Positions 17,217 through 25,753 of a DNA stretch of 64,000 bases are shown piece by piece (position 1 is the stretch's first letter; every line of letters starts with the position of its first letter). The notes below the pieces were generated by a model. The model searched no databases. It was not told the DNA's origin and saw only the letters and a program-made list of their open reading frames with translations. Position numbers and translations under genes: made by a program. Source of the DNA: Roseimarinus sediminis (GTDB lineage: Bacteria; Bacteroidota; Bacteroidia; Bacteroidales; Prolixibacteraceae). The DNA lies in assembly GCF_050433125.1 (NCBI RefSeq), contig NZ_JBNPXV010000001.1, positions 372,001 through 436,000 on the forward strand, given 5' to 3'.

Positions 17217-17677
17217 TGGTATTTGCTAATAGGATCGTGAGCCCTGTGCGTGTGCCGATCGAAATCGGAGGGAAGCAAATCGACCGATGATAAACGATTA
17301 CAGCGGTTGAGCCGGTCGAAAGTCAGCAACCCGCCTTTTATCAGGCCAAACTCATGCACGGCCTGTTTGCTGAAATCAGAACAACTGGGGTGATAAAGGC
17401 AATCGGCCGAGAAATGCTGCGAAATGGTATTCTGATAAACAAAAAGCAAGCCACCATAGCCCAGGCTTATCGGGTTGAGTGTTTTGAACGACGGCGTTTC
17501 ATTCTTATAAATGTAAGGCCTTGTTGAATGCACAGTTTTCTGTTTGTGCAGCTTTTTTTGAATTTGTTCAAGGTCGCTTTTTATATTGATGGTTTGTGCC
17601 TGTAGGCCTTTCATCCCTAAAAAACCTGAAATGAACAAGGTTGTGGCCAAACTAATTTGAAGTAAGTGGCTTCGCAT
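17213..17677 (-). CDS. YidD-domain protein with N-terminal signal or anchor
   Basis: A 154-residue protein with a C-terminal YidD (PF01809, formerly haemolytic) domain: FSADCLYHPSCSDFSKQAV followed by GLIKGGLLTFDRLNRCNR keeps the PSCS and R-RC signature residues. YidD normally is about 85 residues, lies between rnpA and yidC, and helps YidC-dependent membrane insertion. Here it is far from rnpA, is about 70 residues longer, and begins with a signal-peptide-like stretch (HLLQISLATTLFISGFLG) ending near LQAQ, which would send the domain to the periplasm or leave it anchored. The ATG at 17677 lies 26 bp inside the LolA-like gene; the 4-bp overlap downstream completes a tight operon. Confidence 0.8.
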   Translation of the reverse strand: MRSHLLQISLATTLFISGFLGMKGLQAQTINIKSDLEQIQKKLHKQKTVHSTRPYIYKNETPSFKTLNPISLGYGGLLFVYQNTISQHFSADCLYHPSCSDFSKQAVHEFGLIKGGLLTFDRLNRCNRLSSVDLLPSDFDRHTHRAHDPISKYQ

Positions 17678-18356
17678 TTTCGGGAATTTTAAAATTGAAG
17701 TATTCGCTGTGTGCTTCATCACTCAGTTGAACATTGGAGAAAAGGGTGCGATTAATAATTGAATCACCTTTTTCGCGGTATGTAATTTCAGTAATGCGCA
17801 TGGGCATTCTGAAACTGTTGAAATCGGCATACCGTGAATAATAGATTTTCTTTGTTGTTTGCCCTTTTGCTGTGAGGTATTCGGCATATACCGGATTGGC
17901 CCCTTCGAATACCATTTTTACCCGGCTGATAAGCTGCATGCTTTCCGGAGCTGTCCATTCGGTGACCAATAAGTTGCCTTCGTAATTCCGGCTGGTGAGG
18001 GTGAAGCCTTCATCGGCCAGTCCGAGGTCGTCGGTCAGGTTGTTGGTAAAATAAAAAAGCAATGAACGTTTGCTTGTATAGCCTTCAGCCTGCCTGTAAA
18101 GCACTTCGTTGCGCGCCGGATAGTACAGCGTGAGTTCACCCAGCTGGTTCGCAATGCTTAGCATCTCATCGGGAGCTGAGTAGTATTTTGTTAGCAACAG
18201 GCGTTGTCTGTCGTAATACAACTCAATTGTACTGGTACTTTTTTTGCGGTTTTCAAGCACTTCGGTTTGTTGCTGTAGCGATACATAGCGGTCATGTTGT
18301 GCATTGGCTGTGCCAGCGATCATTAAAAACAGCAAGAGGTTCAATAGTTTTACCAT
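17652..18356 (-). CDS. LolA-like outer-membrane lipoprotein carrier-fold protein
   Basis: A 234-residue exported protein (MVKLLNLLLFLMIAGTANA). Composition and strand pattern match the LolA/LolB half-barrel fold: TSTIELYYDRQRLLLTKYY, ELTLYYPARNEVLYR, LLVTEWTAP, and a C-terminal FNFKIPENAKPL that resembles the usual F-FK-P-GA ending of LolA. It probably binds a lipid or lipoprotein acyl chain in the periplasm. It is the first gene of an operon with the YidD-domain protein (26-bp overlap) and two TPR/TM2-like proteins. It is unlikely to be the housekeeping LolA, which is usually solitary or next to ftsK; this is inference. Confidence 0.7.
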   Translation of the reverse strand: MVKLLNLLLFLMIAGTANAQHDRYVSLQQQTEVLENRKKSTSTIELYYDRQRLLLTKYYSAPDEMLSIANQLGELTLYYPARNEVLYRQAEGYTSKRSLLFYFTNNLTDDLGLADEGFTLTSRNYEGNLLVTEWTAPESMQLISRVKMVFEGANPVYAEYLTAKGQTTKKIYYSRYADFNSFRMPMRITEITYREKGDSIINRTLFSNVQLSDEAHSEYFNFKIPENAKPLTSN

Positions 18357-18427
18357 GGGCTAAAAAGAATCTACTTTCTAATGAAAATGAGGTTTGCACA
18401 ATTTTAAATAGAAAACCTGAAGGGTTT

Positions 18428-18461
18428 AACAAAGAAGCCTGTTTGTTTTAAACAGGCTTCT
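18428..18461 (-). terminator. Intrinsic terminator after the TM2 gene
   Basis: A 12-bp perfect inverted repeat (AGAAGCCTGTTT / AAACAGGCTTCT) with a 5-base loop is followed on the minus strand by TTTGTT. It separates the TM2 gene (stop at 18475) from the LolA-like operon start at 18356. Confidence 0.75.
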
Positions 18462-18474
18462 GTATGTTGCTTTC

Positions 18475-18885
18475 TTATTCTACCCACATGAAGAATTTCG
18501 GGTTGTTAACATAGGGAGAAATGTCTTCGTAGTTAACAGCCAGCATGATAAGGTCGATCAGTGGAATGATGCCACCAAAACCACCACAGGTTAGGATGTA
18601 GGCAATTCCTGAAATGGGTTCGGTACCCAGGTAGAAACGGTGGATTCCCAGCGTACCCAGAAAGAAGTCGAGTAAGATGGCTACCATCGGGTCTTTGCCC
18701 TCAACAGTGTAGTCGGTCGATGACATGCCGGCACTTGTAATTCCGCTTTCGAGCATGCTGGTTTCGATGGCGCTGTCAAATAACTGGTCAACTGCAGCTT
18801 CGTCGAGTCGATACGTTGATGCATGACTTTGCTGAACCATCAAAAGGCCCATGACTACTGCAAGGAATAGTACAATTTTTCTCAT
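18475..18885 (-). CDS. TM2 domain-containing membrane protein
   Basis: A 136-residue protein: signal peptide (MRKIVLFLAVVMGLLMVQQSHA), a short periplasmic linker, then a TM2 domain from about residue 66. The sequence PMVAILLDFFLGTLGIHRFYLG is the hallmark of TM2 (two helices joined by a GxHRFYxG turn), followed by GIAYILTCGGFGGIIPLIDLIMLA. TM2 proteins of Bacteroidota are small membrane proteins of unknown function. It lies just upstream of the LolA-YidD-TPR operon on the same strand, with a terminator between; those TPR proteins carry a TM2-like module, so a functional link is plausible. Confidence 0.8.
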   Translation of the reverse strand: MRKIVLFLAVVMGLLMVQQSHASTYRLDEAAVDQLFDSAIETSMLESGITSAGMSSTDYTVEGKDPMVAILLDFFLGTLGIHRFYLGTEPISGIAYILTCGGFGGIIPLIDLIMLAVNYEDISPYVNNPKFFMWVE

Positions 18886-18971
18886 ACAATAAAAGGTTTA
18901 ATGGATTAATTTATATTCAATCAAGAAACTTCTGTTTGTTTTATTATGAAAACCAAAATTAGTTTATTTTT

Positions 18972-19514
18972 ATGTTGATGACGACTACTGAAATAGAAAA
19001 TTTTCTGTATACTGCTTATTCAAAGGCAGAATATGAACTGATGTTCCAAAAAACATGCCAAAGCAGGGAGCTTTTTCTCACCATTTGGGAAATGGTGCGC
19101 GACCGGCCACCCGAAAAAGGCTGGCGGCTTTTGTGGATCATGGATCATGCAACAGAGAAGGACCATCGCTTTATTTTACCCATACTCGATGAACTGTATC
19201 AATTGGTGTTGAGAACCAAAAATGAAAGTTTTATCAGGCACGCCATGAAGCTGATTTTGCGTTGTCCCATCGATGAAGAATATGCCGGAGCCTTGCTTGA
19301 ACGAAGTATTGAATGGATGAACAATGCCAGGGCAAAGGTCTCGACTCAGGGCCTGGGCCTCGAATTTTTTTATCAGGTCTGCCTTATTTATCCCGAACTG
19401 GAGGGGGAGTTGCTGGCTCACATGGATGCAATGATTGAGCGAAAGCCGGGAGCAGGAATGTCGGTGCGCATCAGGCAAATCAGGGAGCAGCTCAATAAAA
19501 AAGCCCGCCCGTAA
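18972..19514 (+). CDS. Uncharacterised helical protein (HEAT-like)
   Basis: A 180-residue cytosolic, almost all-helical protein with no signal peptide; family not recognised. Repeated amphipathic helices (LFLTIWEMVRDRPPEKGWRL, RFILPILDELYQLVL, SFIRHAMKLILRCPI, LEFFYQVCLIYPELEGELLA) look like a short HEAT/ARM solenoid, so it may be a binding protein. The start is at 18972, or two codons later. It is divergent from the TM2 gene (86 bp between starts) and convergent with the peroxiredoxin gene (33 bp between stops). Confidence 0.6.
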   Translation: MLMTTTEIENFLYTAYSKAEYELMFQKTCQSRELFLTIWEMVRDRPPEKGWRLLWIMDHATEKDHRFILPILDELYQLVLRTKNESFIRHAMKLILRCPIDEEYAGALLERSIEWMNNARAKVSTQGLGLEFFYQVCLIYPELEGELLAHMDAMIERKPGAGMSVRIRQIREQLNKKARP

Positions 19515-19547
19515 GGGGCAGGCCTGAAGGTATTTGGGGCTAATGAA

Positions 19548-20273
19548 TTATTTTTTGTTCAGCACTTTGCCGAGCACTTCGTCTTTGTCGAGCTTCTTGG
19601 TGCAGAAGAACCAGTCTTTACATTCTACACCTTCTTCCTGTCTATCCATGCGGTCTTTGGCTGTGCCACACGATCCGGCAGTTGGAACGATTACATCGTC
19701 GCCCGGACGCCAGTCGGCCGGAGTTGCTACATTGAATTCGTCGGCGGTCTTGAGTGCAATAAGCGCACGGTATAATTCGTCGAAATTACGTCCTAAACTC
19801 AATGGGTAATAAATAATGGTACGGATGATTCCTTTTGGGTCGATAATAAATACGGCCCTTACTGCTTTTGTATTGCTTTCACCTGGCTGAATCATGCCAT
19901 ATTTGGTAGCCACATCCATGGTGATGTCTTCGATCAGGGGGAATTTCACCTCAACATCTTTCATTCCCTTGTATTCGATTTTCTCTTTGATGGTGCGCAG
20001 CCAGGCAATGTGGCTGTAAAGCCCGTCGACTGATAAACCAACGAGTTTACAATTGGCTTCGGCAAACTTGTCCTCCATCGAGGCAAAAGTCATGAACTCT
20101 GAAGTACAAACGGGTGTAAAGTCAGCAGGATGGCTGAATAAAATCACCCACTTGCCTTTGTAGTCGGCGGGAAAATTGATGTCGCCCTGGGTAGTTACTG
20201 CTTTGAATTCGGGGGCTGGTTCGCCTATGCGTGGAAGTGATACTACTTTTACTTCCTGATTGATGTTTTCCAT
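19548..20273 (-). CDS. Peroxiredoxin, Prx6/archaeal-type
   Basis: Thiol peroxidase of 241 residues that reduces H2O2 and alkyl hydroperoxides. The peroxidatic Cys is C56 in DFTPVCTSEF. Unlike AhpC, it has the long Prx6-type C-terminal extension with a second pair of cysteines (SCGTAKDR and VECKDWFFC), as in the archaeal Aeropyrum enzyme, where these act as resolving Cys. Length and the WRPGDDVIVP motif also fit the Prx6 group. It is probably cotranscribed with dps (67 bp upstream) and likely controlled by the OxyR encoded next door. Confidence 0.93.
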   Translation of the reverse strand: MENINQEVKVVSLPRIGEPAPEFKAVTTQGDINFPADYKGKWVILFSHPADFTPVCTSEFMTFASMEDKFAEANCKLVGLSVDGLYSHIAWLRTIKEKIEYKGMKDVEVKFPLIEDITMDVATKYGMIQPGESNTKAVRAVFIIDPKGIIRTIIYYPLSLGRNFDELYRALIALKTADEFNVATPADWRPGDDVIVPTAGSCGTAKDRMDRQEEGVECKDWFFCTKKLDKDEVLGKVLNKK

Positions 20274-20340
20274 TTTTTTTGTTTTAAATGATTTTACAAT
20301 AATATGATTGTGTGTTTTATGGCTTCTCGCTTAAGTGGCA

Positions 20341-20778
20341 TTATGAAAGTGTGGCAGTAAGCATCCATACTTTTTTCTCACTGGAGGCAATCAGTTCACT
20401 GAATAAGGCCACAGTTCCCTCGTCGCCGTTTTCGGCCGCTTCAGCAATAATTTCACGGTAGTTATTCAGCAGGGCATTGTAGTTGTCAACGGCAATTTGC
20501 AGGCTTGCTTTCCCCTTGGGCACTTCGGTTACCGGAGCGATGTTTGAATGAGAAACATAGTCGCTGAACTGATGCAGTGGGGTGCCTCCGAGTGTCAGTA
20601 TTCTTTCGGCCACTTCGTCAACCACTTCGGCTGTTTCGTTGTACATTTCCTCATATTTATTGTGCAACATGTAAAAGTCACTTCCTTTTACCAGCCAATG
20701 CATGGTTCTGAAATTTTGATATACTACCTGAAGATTGGCCAATACTTTGTTTAAATTTTCTACGCTGGTTGTTTTCAT
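20341..20778 (-). CDS. dps: Dps family DNA-protection/ferritin-like protein
   Basis: A 145-residue four-helix ferritin-like protein. The Dps ferroxidase signature is present: NFRTMHWLVKGSDFYMLHNKYEEMY (His/Trp then the acidic residues in the next helix), followed by VDEVAERILTLGG. Dps dodecamers oxidise Fe(II) with H2O2 and store iron, so they protect DNA during oxidative stress. The gene is divergent from oxyR (104-bp intergenic region) and upstream of the peroxiredoxin gene on the same strand. Confidence 0.93.
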   Translation of the reverse strand: MKTTSVENLNKVLANLQVVYQNFRTMHWLVKGSDFYMLHNKYEEMYNETAEVVDEVAERILTLGGTPLHQFSDYVSHSNIAPVTEVPKGKASLQIAVDNYNALLNNYREIIAEAAENGDEGTVALFSELIASSEKKVWMLTATLS

Positions 20779-20882
20779 CTTTCTTTGTTTTTAATGATTG
20801 TTAATTTTTGTTTTGATAGTTCAAAAGTAATATTGCTTATATTTAATGAATCAAATAGACCTATAAGTAAAATATTATAGCT
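20779..20882. promoter_or_regulatory. Divergent dps/oxyR control region
   Basis: A 104-bp A+T-rich divergent intergenic region. It contains ATAG and CTAT elements (ATAGTTC near 20816 and ATAGACCTAT near 20865) similar to the half-sites of OxyR operators, but not the complete four-element OxyR consensus. It is the obvious place for OxyR to control both its own gene and dps-prx; this is inference. Confidence 0.4.
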
Positions 20883-21830
20883 ATGACACTTCTTCAACTT
20901 GGATATGTAATTGAACTGAGTTATTACCGGTCGTTTTCGCATGCGGCTAAAAAACTAGGAATTTCGCAACCGGCACTGAGCCTGCAGGTATCCCGTCTGG
21001 AAGAGGAGTTGGGCATGCAGCTTTTCAGGCGTACATCGGGCAAGGTGGAAGCAACCAGCGAAGGGGAGCTGTTCATTGAGAAAGCGCGTGAGCTGATTCA
21101 GCTATCCGAGAACCTGAAGAATCTGCCTTTCGATCTGGAAGCAAAACCTGAGGGTGAACTGAAAATAGGCGTGATTCCAACATTGGCCCCTTACTGGTTT
21201 TCGATGTTCATGACCGCTTTTTCGAAGCAGTATCCGTCCATCAGACTTACAGTTACTGAATTGAAAACTGAGGAAATCATTACCGCACTCAAAACCGGAT
21301 CGCTCGATGCCGGATTTATTTCAACACCGGTTGAAGCGGCAGGTGTGCTATTTAAACCTTTGTTTTATGAGCAGTTCTTTCTTTATGTTTCCGACAAGCA
21401 TCCCCTGTATTCATACGATGAAATCGATCTTGATAAAGTCGATTTAAGTGAAATGTGGTACCTCGAGGAGGGGAATTGCTTTCAGAATCAGGTCGACTCG
21501 GTGTGTATTTATGCCAAAACACCCGGCGAGCATCAAAACATGGTCTACCTGTCGAATTCTATTGAATCGTTGAGCCGCATTGTGGAACAGGTCGGGGGAA
21601 TTACTTTTATTCCCGAACTGGCGACCCTTTCGGTTGGGCCCGAAAAAGAGCAGATGATCAAGTCCATTGCAGCTACCGTGCCGATACGTGAAATCAGCAT
21701 GGTGACCACACGTTTGTTGAAAAGTGAAAGGCTCATTAAGCTCTTTCTTGAGCATGCCATGTCGGTAATTCCACGACGCATGCTCAAGGACGATCGTGGC
21801 AAGGCAATACCAGCCGGTATCAAGGTATAA
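20883..21830 (+). CDS. oxyR: Hydrogen-peroxide-sensing LysR-type regulator OxyR
   Basis: A 315-residue LysR-family regulator. The N-terminal winged HTH (residues 1-60) has SFSHAAKKLGISQPALSLQV, and the periplasmic-binding-like sensor domain starts near 90. The two redox cysteines fall at exactly C199 and C208 (GNCFQNQVDSVC), the E. coli OxyR numbers and spacing, so peroxide sensing by disulfide formation is very likely. The gene is divergent from dps and prx, its expected targets. It ends 146 bp before an unrelated beta-helix gene. Confidence 0.93.
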   Translation: MTLLQLGYVIELSYYRSFSHAAKKLGISQPALSLQVSRLEEELGMQLFRRTSGKVEATSEGELFIEKARELIQLSENLKNLPFDLEAKPEGELKIGVIPTLAPYWFSMFMTAFSKQYPSIRLTVTELKTEEIITALKTGSLDAGFISTPVEAAGVLFKPLFYEQFFLYVSDKHPLYSYDEIDLDKVDLSEMWYLEEGNCFQNQVDSVCIYAKTPGEHQNMVYLSNSIESLSRIVEQVGGITFIPELATLSVGPEKEQMIKSIAATVPIREISMVTTRLLKSERLIKLFLEHAMSVIPRRMLKDDRGKAIPAGIKV

Positions 21831-21976
21831 ATATCAAATGCCGGCATGGGTGGTTGTTTTTTTCGTAAAAATGAGGGGTCAAATTGATGATGCTACTTTA
21901 AGCGTCTGTTTTATGAACAGTCTTTATTAAATTAGGCTTTGGAAATGCTTTTAAAAGCAAAAATGAAGTCAACAAA

Positions 21977-23860
21977 ATGAATAACAAAATCGAGATGAAG
22001 CAAAAAAACTTTAGAAGTCGCATCTTTTTTGCCAGGATAGGGAGTCTGGCATTGATGCTGCTGATGATGACGGGAGTATATGCACAGCCTTCGGGTGGAC
22101 CTTATGGCCCGGTAAAGCAAAATTATCAGCTGCCCGAGGTGGATGGGCGTATTTATTATGTTGCGCCCGATGGCCGTGATGATGCCAGTGGAAGCAGCAT
22201 TGATGCACCTACAAGTATTGAAAACGCCATTGCCAAAGTAGAAGGCGGCGATGCCATTGTGCTGAGAGGCGGAACTTATCGTACCGGCGATCTCCAGCTG
22301 AATCAGGGAGTTGTCATCCAGCCCTATGCCGATGAACAACCCGTACTGAAAGGTACTCTGATTGCCGATGAATGGACACCACTGCGCAATAAGCTGTGGA
22401 TTACCAAATGGGAAAAACTCTTTCCATCAGCACCTCAAAGCTGGTGGGTACGCACCCGCCAGGGCATGTTTACCCCGCTTTACAAATTCAACGACGACAT
22501 GGTCTTTGTCGATGGCCGTTTTTTGAGTGCTGTGGGCTGGGAAGGCGATGTGGATGAAAATTCATTCTACATCGATTACGAAGCAGGACTGGTTTACATT
22601 GGGGTAAATCCTGAAGGTAAGCAGGTTGAAATTACCGCCTGGAACGTGGGCCTCGAAAGAGTGATTGGTGATGTTCATGGCAAGGCTTCCGATGGCAAAG
22701 GCTATACCATGCGGGGCATCACCTTCACACAATATGCCTACAGGGCCCTCGAAATTCAGGGAAAAGATCCCGAAGGCGTATCTCCCGAATCGGAACACGG
22801 AAAGGATGTGGTGGGAACCACCATCGAAAACTGTGAGATATCGTATTGCTCAAGAGTGGCAGGCTACCTGCGGGGCGATCATCTGACACTTCGAAACAAC
22901 AGGATCAGCGATACCAGTACCGAAGGGATTTTTATTCTGGCCTCGAACGATGTCCTGCTCGAGAAAAACATCTTTACCCGAAACAACATTGAAGAAATTA
23001 CCGGTTATTTTCCGGCAGCCGTGAAAATTTTTAATCAGTGCTACCGTGTTACCTGTAACGACAACCTGGTCATCGATCATCCTTTCTCCAACGGCATCTG
23101 GTACGATGTGGGCAATATCGACGGCGTATTTACCAACAACTGGATCGAGGGAGTTGGTTTCTGGCAGGGCGAAGCACCTACCGATCAGCTGTGGCCCAGT
23201 CAGAACGGATTCTTTTTCGAAATATCGAAGGGAGCCCTTTGTGCCGGGAATGTGTTTGTGAACTGCGACCACGGAATGATGGTGCTCAACAGTAGCGATG
23301 TTAAAGCGTATAACAACACTTTTGTGAACAGCATGGCCTGTATTGGCCGCAATGAACGGAGTGCCGAGGGCGATCATTTTGGCTGGCACCCTGCAACTGG
23401 TCCGGGAGTTGACGAAAGGGTCGGACACGAATTTGTTAATAACCTGCTGGTAGCCGATGCTGCCTACCAACGTCAGCTTTTGTTTGTATGGCAACCACCT
23501 GCAGTTTGTGAAAGTGCCGGTGCTAATCCGCTGCAGGTGATGGATCACAACCTTTATATCCGAAATACGGAAGAGAGTAAAGTACCGCTGATACTTTGGA
23601 GTCCTGCTGACAATGAAAAATGTCAGAATGCCTATGCTTCCGTCGCTGCTTTTCGAAATGATCATCCGGAGTACGAACAAAACAGCTACGATGTCAGCAA
23701 TTACGGGGGATCTCCCTTTATGAGCTCCGAGCTGGGCAACTATCGGCTACAAGCGGGAGTGGAAGCGGCCTACAATTCGGCAAAGCTTCCATCTGAGATC
23801 ATGCAAATGATTAACAGGAAAAAAGAAGTGGGGATAGGAGCCTATCCGATAAAAAAGTAA
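21977..23860 (+). CDS. Secreted right-handed parallel beta-helix protein
   Basis: A 627-residue exported protein (Sec signal up to about residue 36, VYAQ). A DUF1565-like start (GRIYYVAPDGRDDASGSS...PTSIENAIAKV) is followed by GDAIVLRGGTYRTGDLQL, and many beta-helix coils (IENCEISYCSRVAGYL, LRNNRISDTSTEGIFI, LEKNIFTRNNIEEI, VTCNDNLVIDHPFSNGIWY). Such proteins are often polysaccharide lyases, epimerases or glycan-binding proteins; a catalytic centre cannot be assigned here. It has no T9SS C-terminal domain and no lipobox. The start could be the Met at residue 7. It appears monocistronic. Confidence 0.75.
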   Translation: MNNKIEMKQKNFRSRIFFARIGSLALMLLMMTGVYAQPSGGPYGPVKQNYQLPEVDGRIYYVAPDGRDDASGSSIDAPTSIENAIAKVEGGDAIVLRGGTYRTGDLQLNQGVVIQPYADEQPVLKGTLIADEWTPLRNKLWITKWEKLFPSAPQSWWVRTRQGMFTPLYKFNDDMVFVDGRFLSAVGWEGDVDENSFYIDYEAGLVYIGVNPEGKQVEITAWNVGLERVIGDVHGKASDGKGYTMRGITFTQYAYRALEIQGKDPEGVSPESEHGKDVVGTTIENCEISYCSRVAGYLRGDHLTLRNNRISDTSTEGIFILASNDVLLEKNIFTRNNIEEITGYFPAAVKIFNQCYRVTCNDNLVIDHPFSNGIWYDVGNIDGVFTNNWIEGVGFWQGEAPTDQLWPSQNGFFFEISKGALCAGNVFVNCDHGMMVLNSSDVKAYNNTFVNSMACIGRNERSAEGDHFGWHPATGPGVDERVGHEFVNNLLVADAAYQRQLLFVWQPPAVCESAGANPLQVMDHNLYIRNTEESKVPLILWSPADNEKCQNAYASVAAFRNDHPEYEQNSYDVSNYGGSPFMSSELGNYRLQAGVEAAYNSAKLPSEIMQMINRKKEVGIGAYPIKK

Positions 23861-23987
23861 GCACAGATTAAAATTGTATTGAACTACCTTACAATTAATA
23901 GCATACTAAAGAAGGCTTGGCGCAATGATTTATTAGAAGGTGTCTTTTTATTTCTTAATTTTGATCTTAAAGATTAAAATAGACTAA

Positions 23988-25055
23988 ATGGACTATATTG
24001 AAATATCAGGTTTTAAATCAATCCAGAATGAACGGATTGATTTAAAACCTATTAATCTCTTGATAGGAGCCAATGGCAGTGGTAAAAGTAATTTTATTTC
24101 GTTCTTTGACTTTTTGAACCGGCTGTACAATAGAAACCTTCATGAATACATAGCGCTAACAGGAGGAGAGAATAAAATACTTCATAAAGGCCAAAAAGTT
24201 ACGGATAGGATAGCATTTAAAGTTGAGTTCGAAAATGGATTGAATGGTTATTTTGTTGAATTAAAATTAGGTACAAGTGGCTTCGTGTTCACTGACGAAC
24301 GACTATTATTCAGAAGTGATTCCGGAATTAGTATTGGTCGCTCAGAAAGGGAAGCGCGTATAAAAATAACTGATCATTTCAGGGCTAAATATGTTATTAA
24401 ATATTTGAATGGATTTAGAAAATATCATTTTCATAATACAAGCGACAAATCTCCTTTTACAATTCCCAGTCATACTGAAAATGACATTTTTTATTTGTAT
24501 AGTAACGGTGCAAATTTAGCGGCATTTCTTTATTCAATTAAGCAGCATGCTAAAATCGTTTATAATCGTATTGTGAAAACAATCCAATCAATTGCGCCAT
24601 ATTTTCTCGATTTTGAGCTTATCCCCAACAATGAAGATTATATAAAACTGCAATGGAAAGATAAGTTTAGCGATATAATTTACGGTGTCTCAGATTTGTC
24701 GGATGGTACAATTAGGTTTATTGCATTAACTGTTTTGTTCATGCAACCAGATCTCCCCGATACCATTATAATCGATGAGCCTGAATTGGGCTTACATCCT
24801 ACTGCGATATCAAAATTAGCAGGAATGATAAAATCAGTTTCAACAAAGGGGTGTCAGGTAATCATCGCGACTCAATCTACCGATTTAATAAGTCATTTTT
24901 CACCAGAATCTATAATAACCGTTGACCAAATAGACGGTTGTTCTAAGTTTAATCGTTTAAATGTTGATAATTTTAACGAATGGCTTGAAGACTATACTAT
25001 TGATGATCTGTGGAAACGAAATATTATTGCAACCGGGCAGCCAAACTTTAAATAA
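23988..25055 (+). CDS. AAA family ATPase (AAA_21/OLD-like), partner of DUF4276 protein
   Basis: A 355-residue ABC/SMC-type ATPase. Walker A is GANGSGKS (27-34), the signature-like region is YGVSDLSDGTIRFIAL, Walker B is TIIIDEPELGLHP, and the switch/H-loop region is VIIATQSTDLISHF. This is the RecF/OLD-like architecture without a fused Toprim. The next gene starts one base before this stop ends (TAATG), so the two are coupled. Its partner has a Toprim-like DUF4276 domain. ATPase plus Toprim nuclease is the logic of OLD, Gabija and related phage defence systems. The base composition is more A+T-rich than the neighbours, which suggests acquisition. A TAATTTTG box at 23956-23963 may be the promoter. 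Confidence 0.85.
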   Translation: MDYIEISGFKSIQNERIDLKPINLLIGANGSGKSNFISFFDFLNRLYNRNLHEYIALTGGENKILHKGQKVTDRIAFKVEFENGLNGYFVELKLGTSGFVFTDERLLFRSDSGISIGRSEREARIKITDHFRAKYVIKYLNGFRKYHFHNTSDKSPFTIPSHTENDIFYLYSNGANLAAFLYSIKQHAKIVYNRIVKTIQSIAPYFLDFELIPNNEDYIKLQWKDKFSDIIYGVSDLSDGTIRFIALTVLFMQPDLPDTIIIDEPELGLHPTAISKLAGMIKSVSTKGCQVIIATQSTDLISHFSPESIITVDQIDGCSKFNRLNVDNFNEWLEDYTIDDLWKRNIIATGQPNFK

Positions 25056-25717
25056 TGAAACGGATTATTGTTGTTTGCGAAGGTGAAACCGAGAAAGAAT
25101 TTTGCAATACAATTCTGACTCCATATTTTGCTAAGATTGACATCTACTTGCAAGCTCCATTGATAAAGAAATCAATGGGAGGTATGGTAAAGTGGCTTGA
25201 GTTGAAAAAACAAATTACGCTTCATTTAAGAAATGATGCGAATGCGTTTGTTACAACATTAATTGATTATTACGGTTTATATAGTAAATACCAATTTCCT
25301 AAGTGGGAGGAATCAGAAAAGATAGCAGATAAGAATCTTAGAATGCAAAATTTAGAGCTTGGAATGAAAGATGATATTGAAAGCTCTTTACGATTTCGTT
25401 TTATTCCATATTTGCAACTTCATGAATTTGAAGGGCTCTTATTTAATGATATAACTATTTTTCAAGAGCAAATTCCTCCAGATGAATTAATTGGTGTTGA
25501 TGAGTTGAAACAGGTTTTTAAAGAATATGATAATCCGGAAATGATCAACAATAATAATGAAACTTCCCCCTCTCATCGTTTGGCAAGAATAATTCTTGGT
25601 TACAATAAAATTGTGTATGGACATATTCTGGCTGAGGCGATTGGATTAGACCGAATGAGAGCAAAAAGTCCACGATTTAATAACTGGATCGAAAGATTAG
25701 AAACGCTTTGGTATTAG
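25055..25717 (+). CDS. DUF4276 (Toprim-like) protein
   Basis: A 220-residue protein. The N-terminus IIVVCEGETEKEFCNTIL has the invariant first-strand Glu (E9/E11) typical of DUF4276 and Toprim-like folds, and LIDYYGLY (D71) is in the place of the second acidic motif. HEFEGLLFND is another DUF4276 motif. Toprim-like domains cut or nick nucleic acid with a divalent metal; no activity is proven for this family to my knowledge. It overlaps the ATPase gene by one base and forms a two-gene unit, both A+T-rich. The predicted role as nuclease effector of a defence module is inference. Confidence 0.8.
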   Translation: MKRIIVVCEGETEKEFCNTILTPYFAKIDIYLQAPLIKKSMGGMVKWLELKKQITLHLRNDANAFVTTLIDYYGLYSKYQFPKWEESEKIADKNLRMQNLELGMKDDIESSLRFRFIPYLQLHEFEGLLFNDITIFQEQIPPDELIGVDELKQVFKEYDNPEMINNNNETSPSHRLARIILGYNKIVYGHILAEAIGLDRMRAKSPRFNNWIERLETLWY

Positions 25718-25753
25718 ATTCTATAAGGTATTTGCTTAGTTCATTGGCACCTT

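Noticed and set aside
17678..17722. Upstream Met for the YidD-domain protein
   Set aside because: It lengthens the overlap with the LolA-like gene and puts 15 polar residues ahead of the signal peptide.
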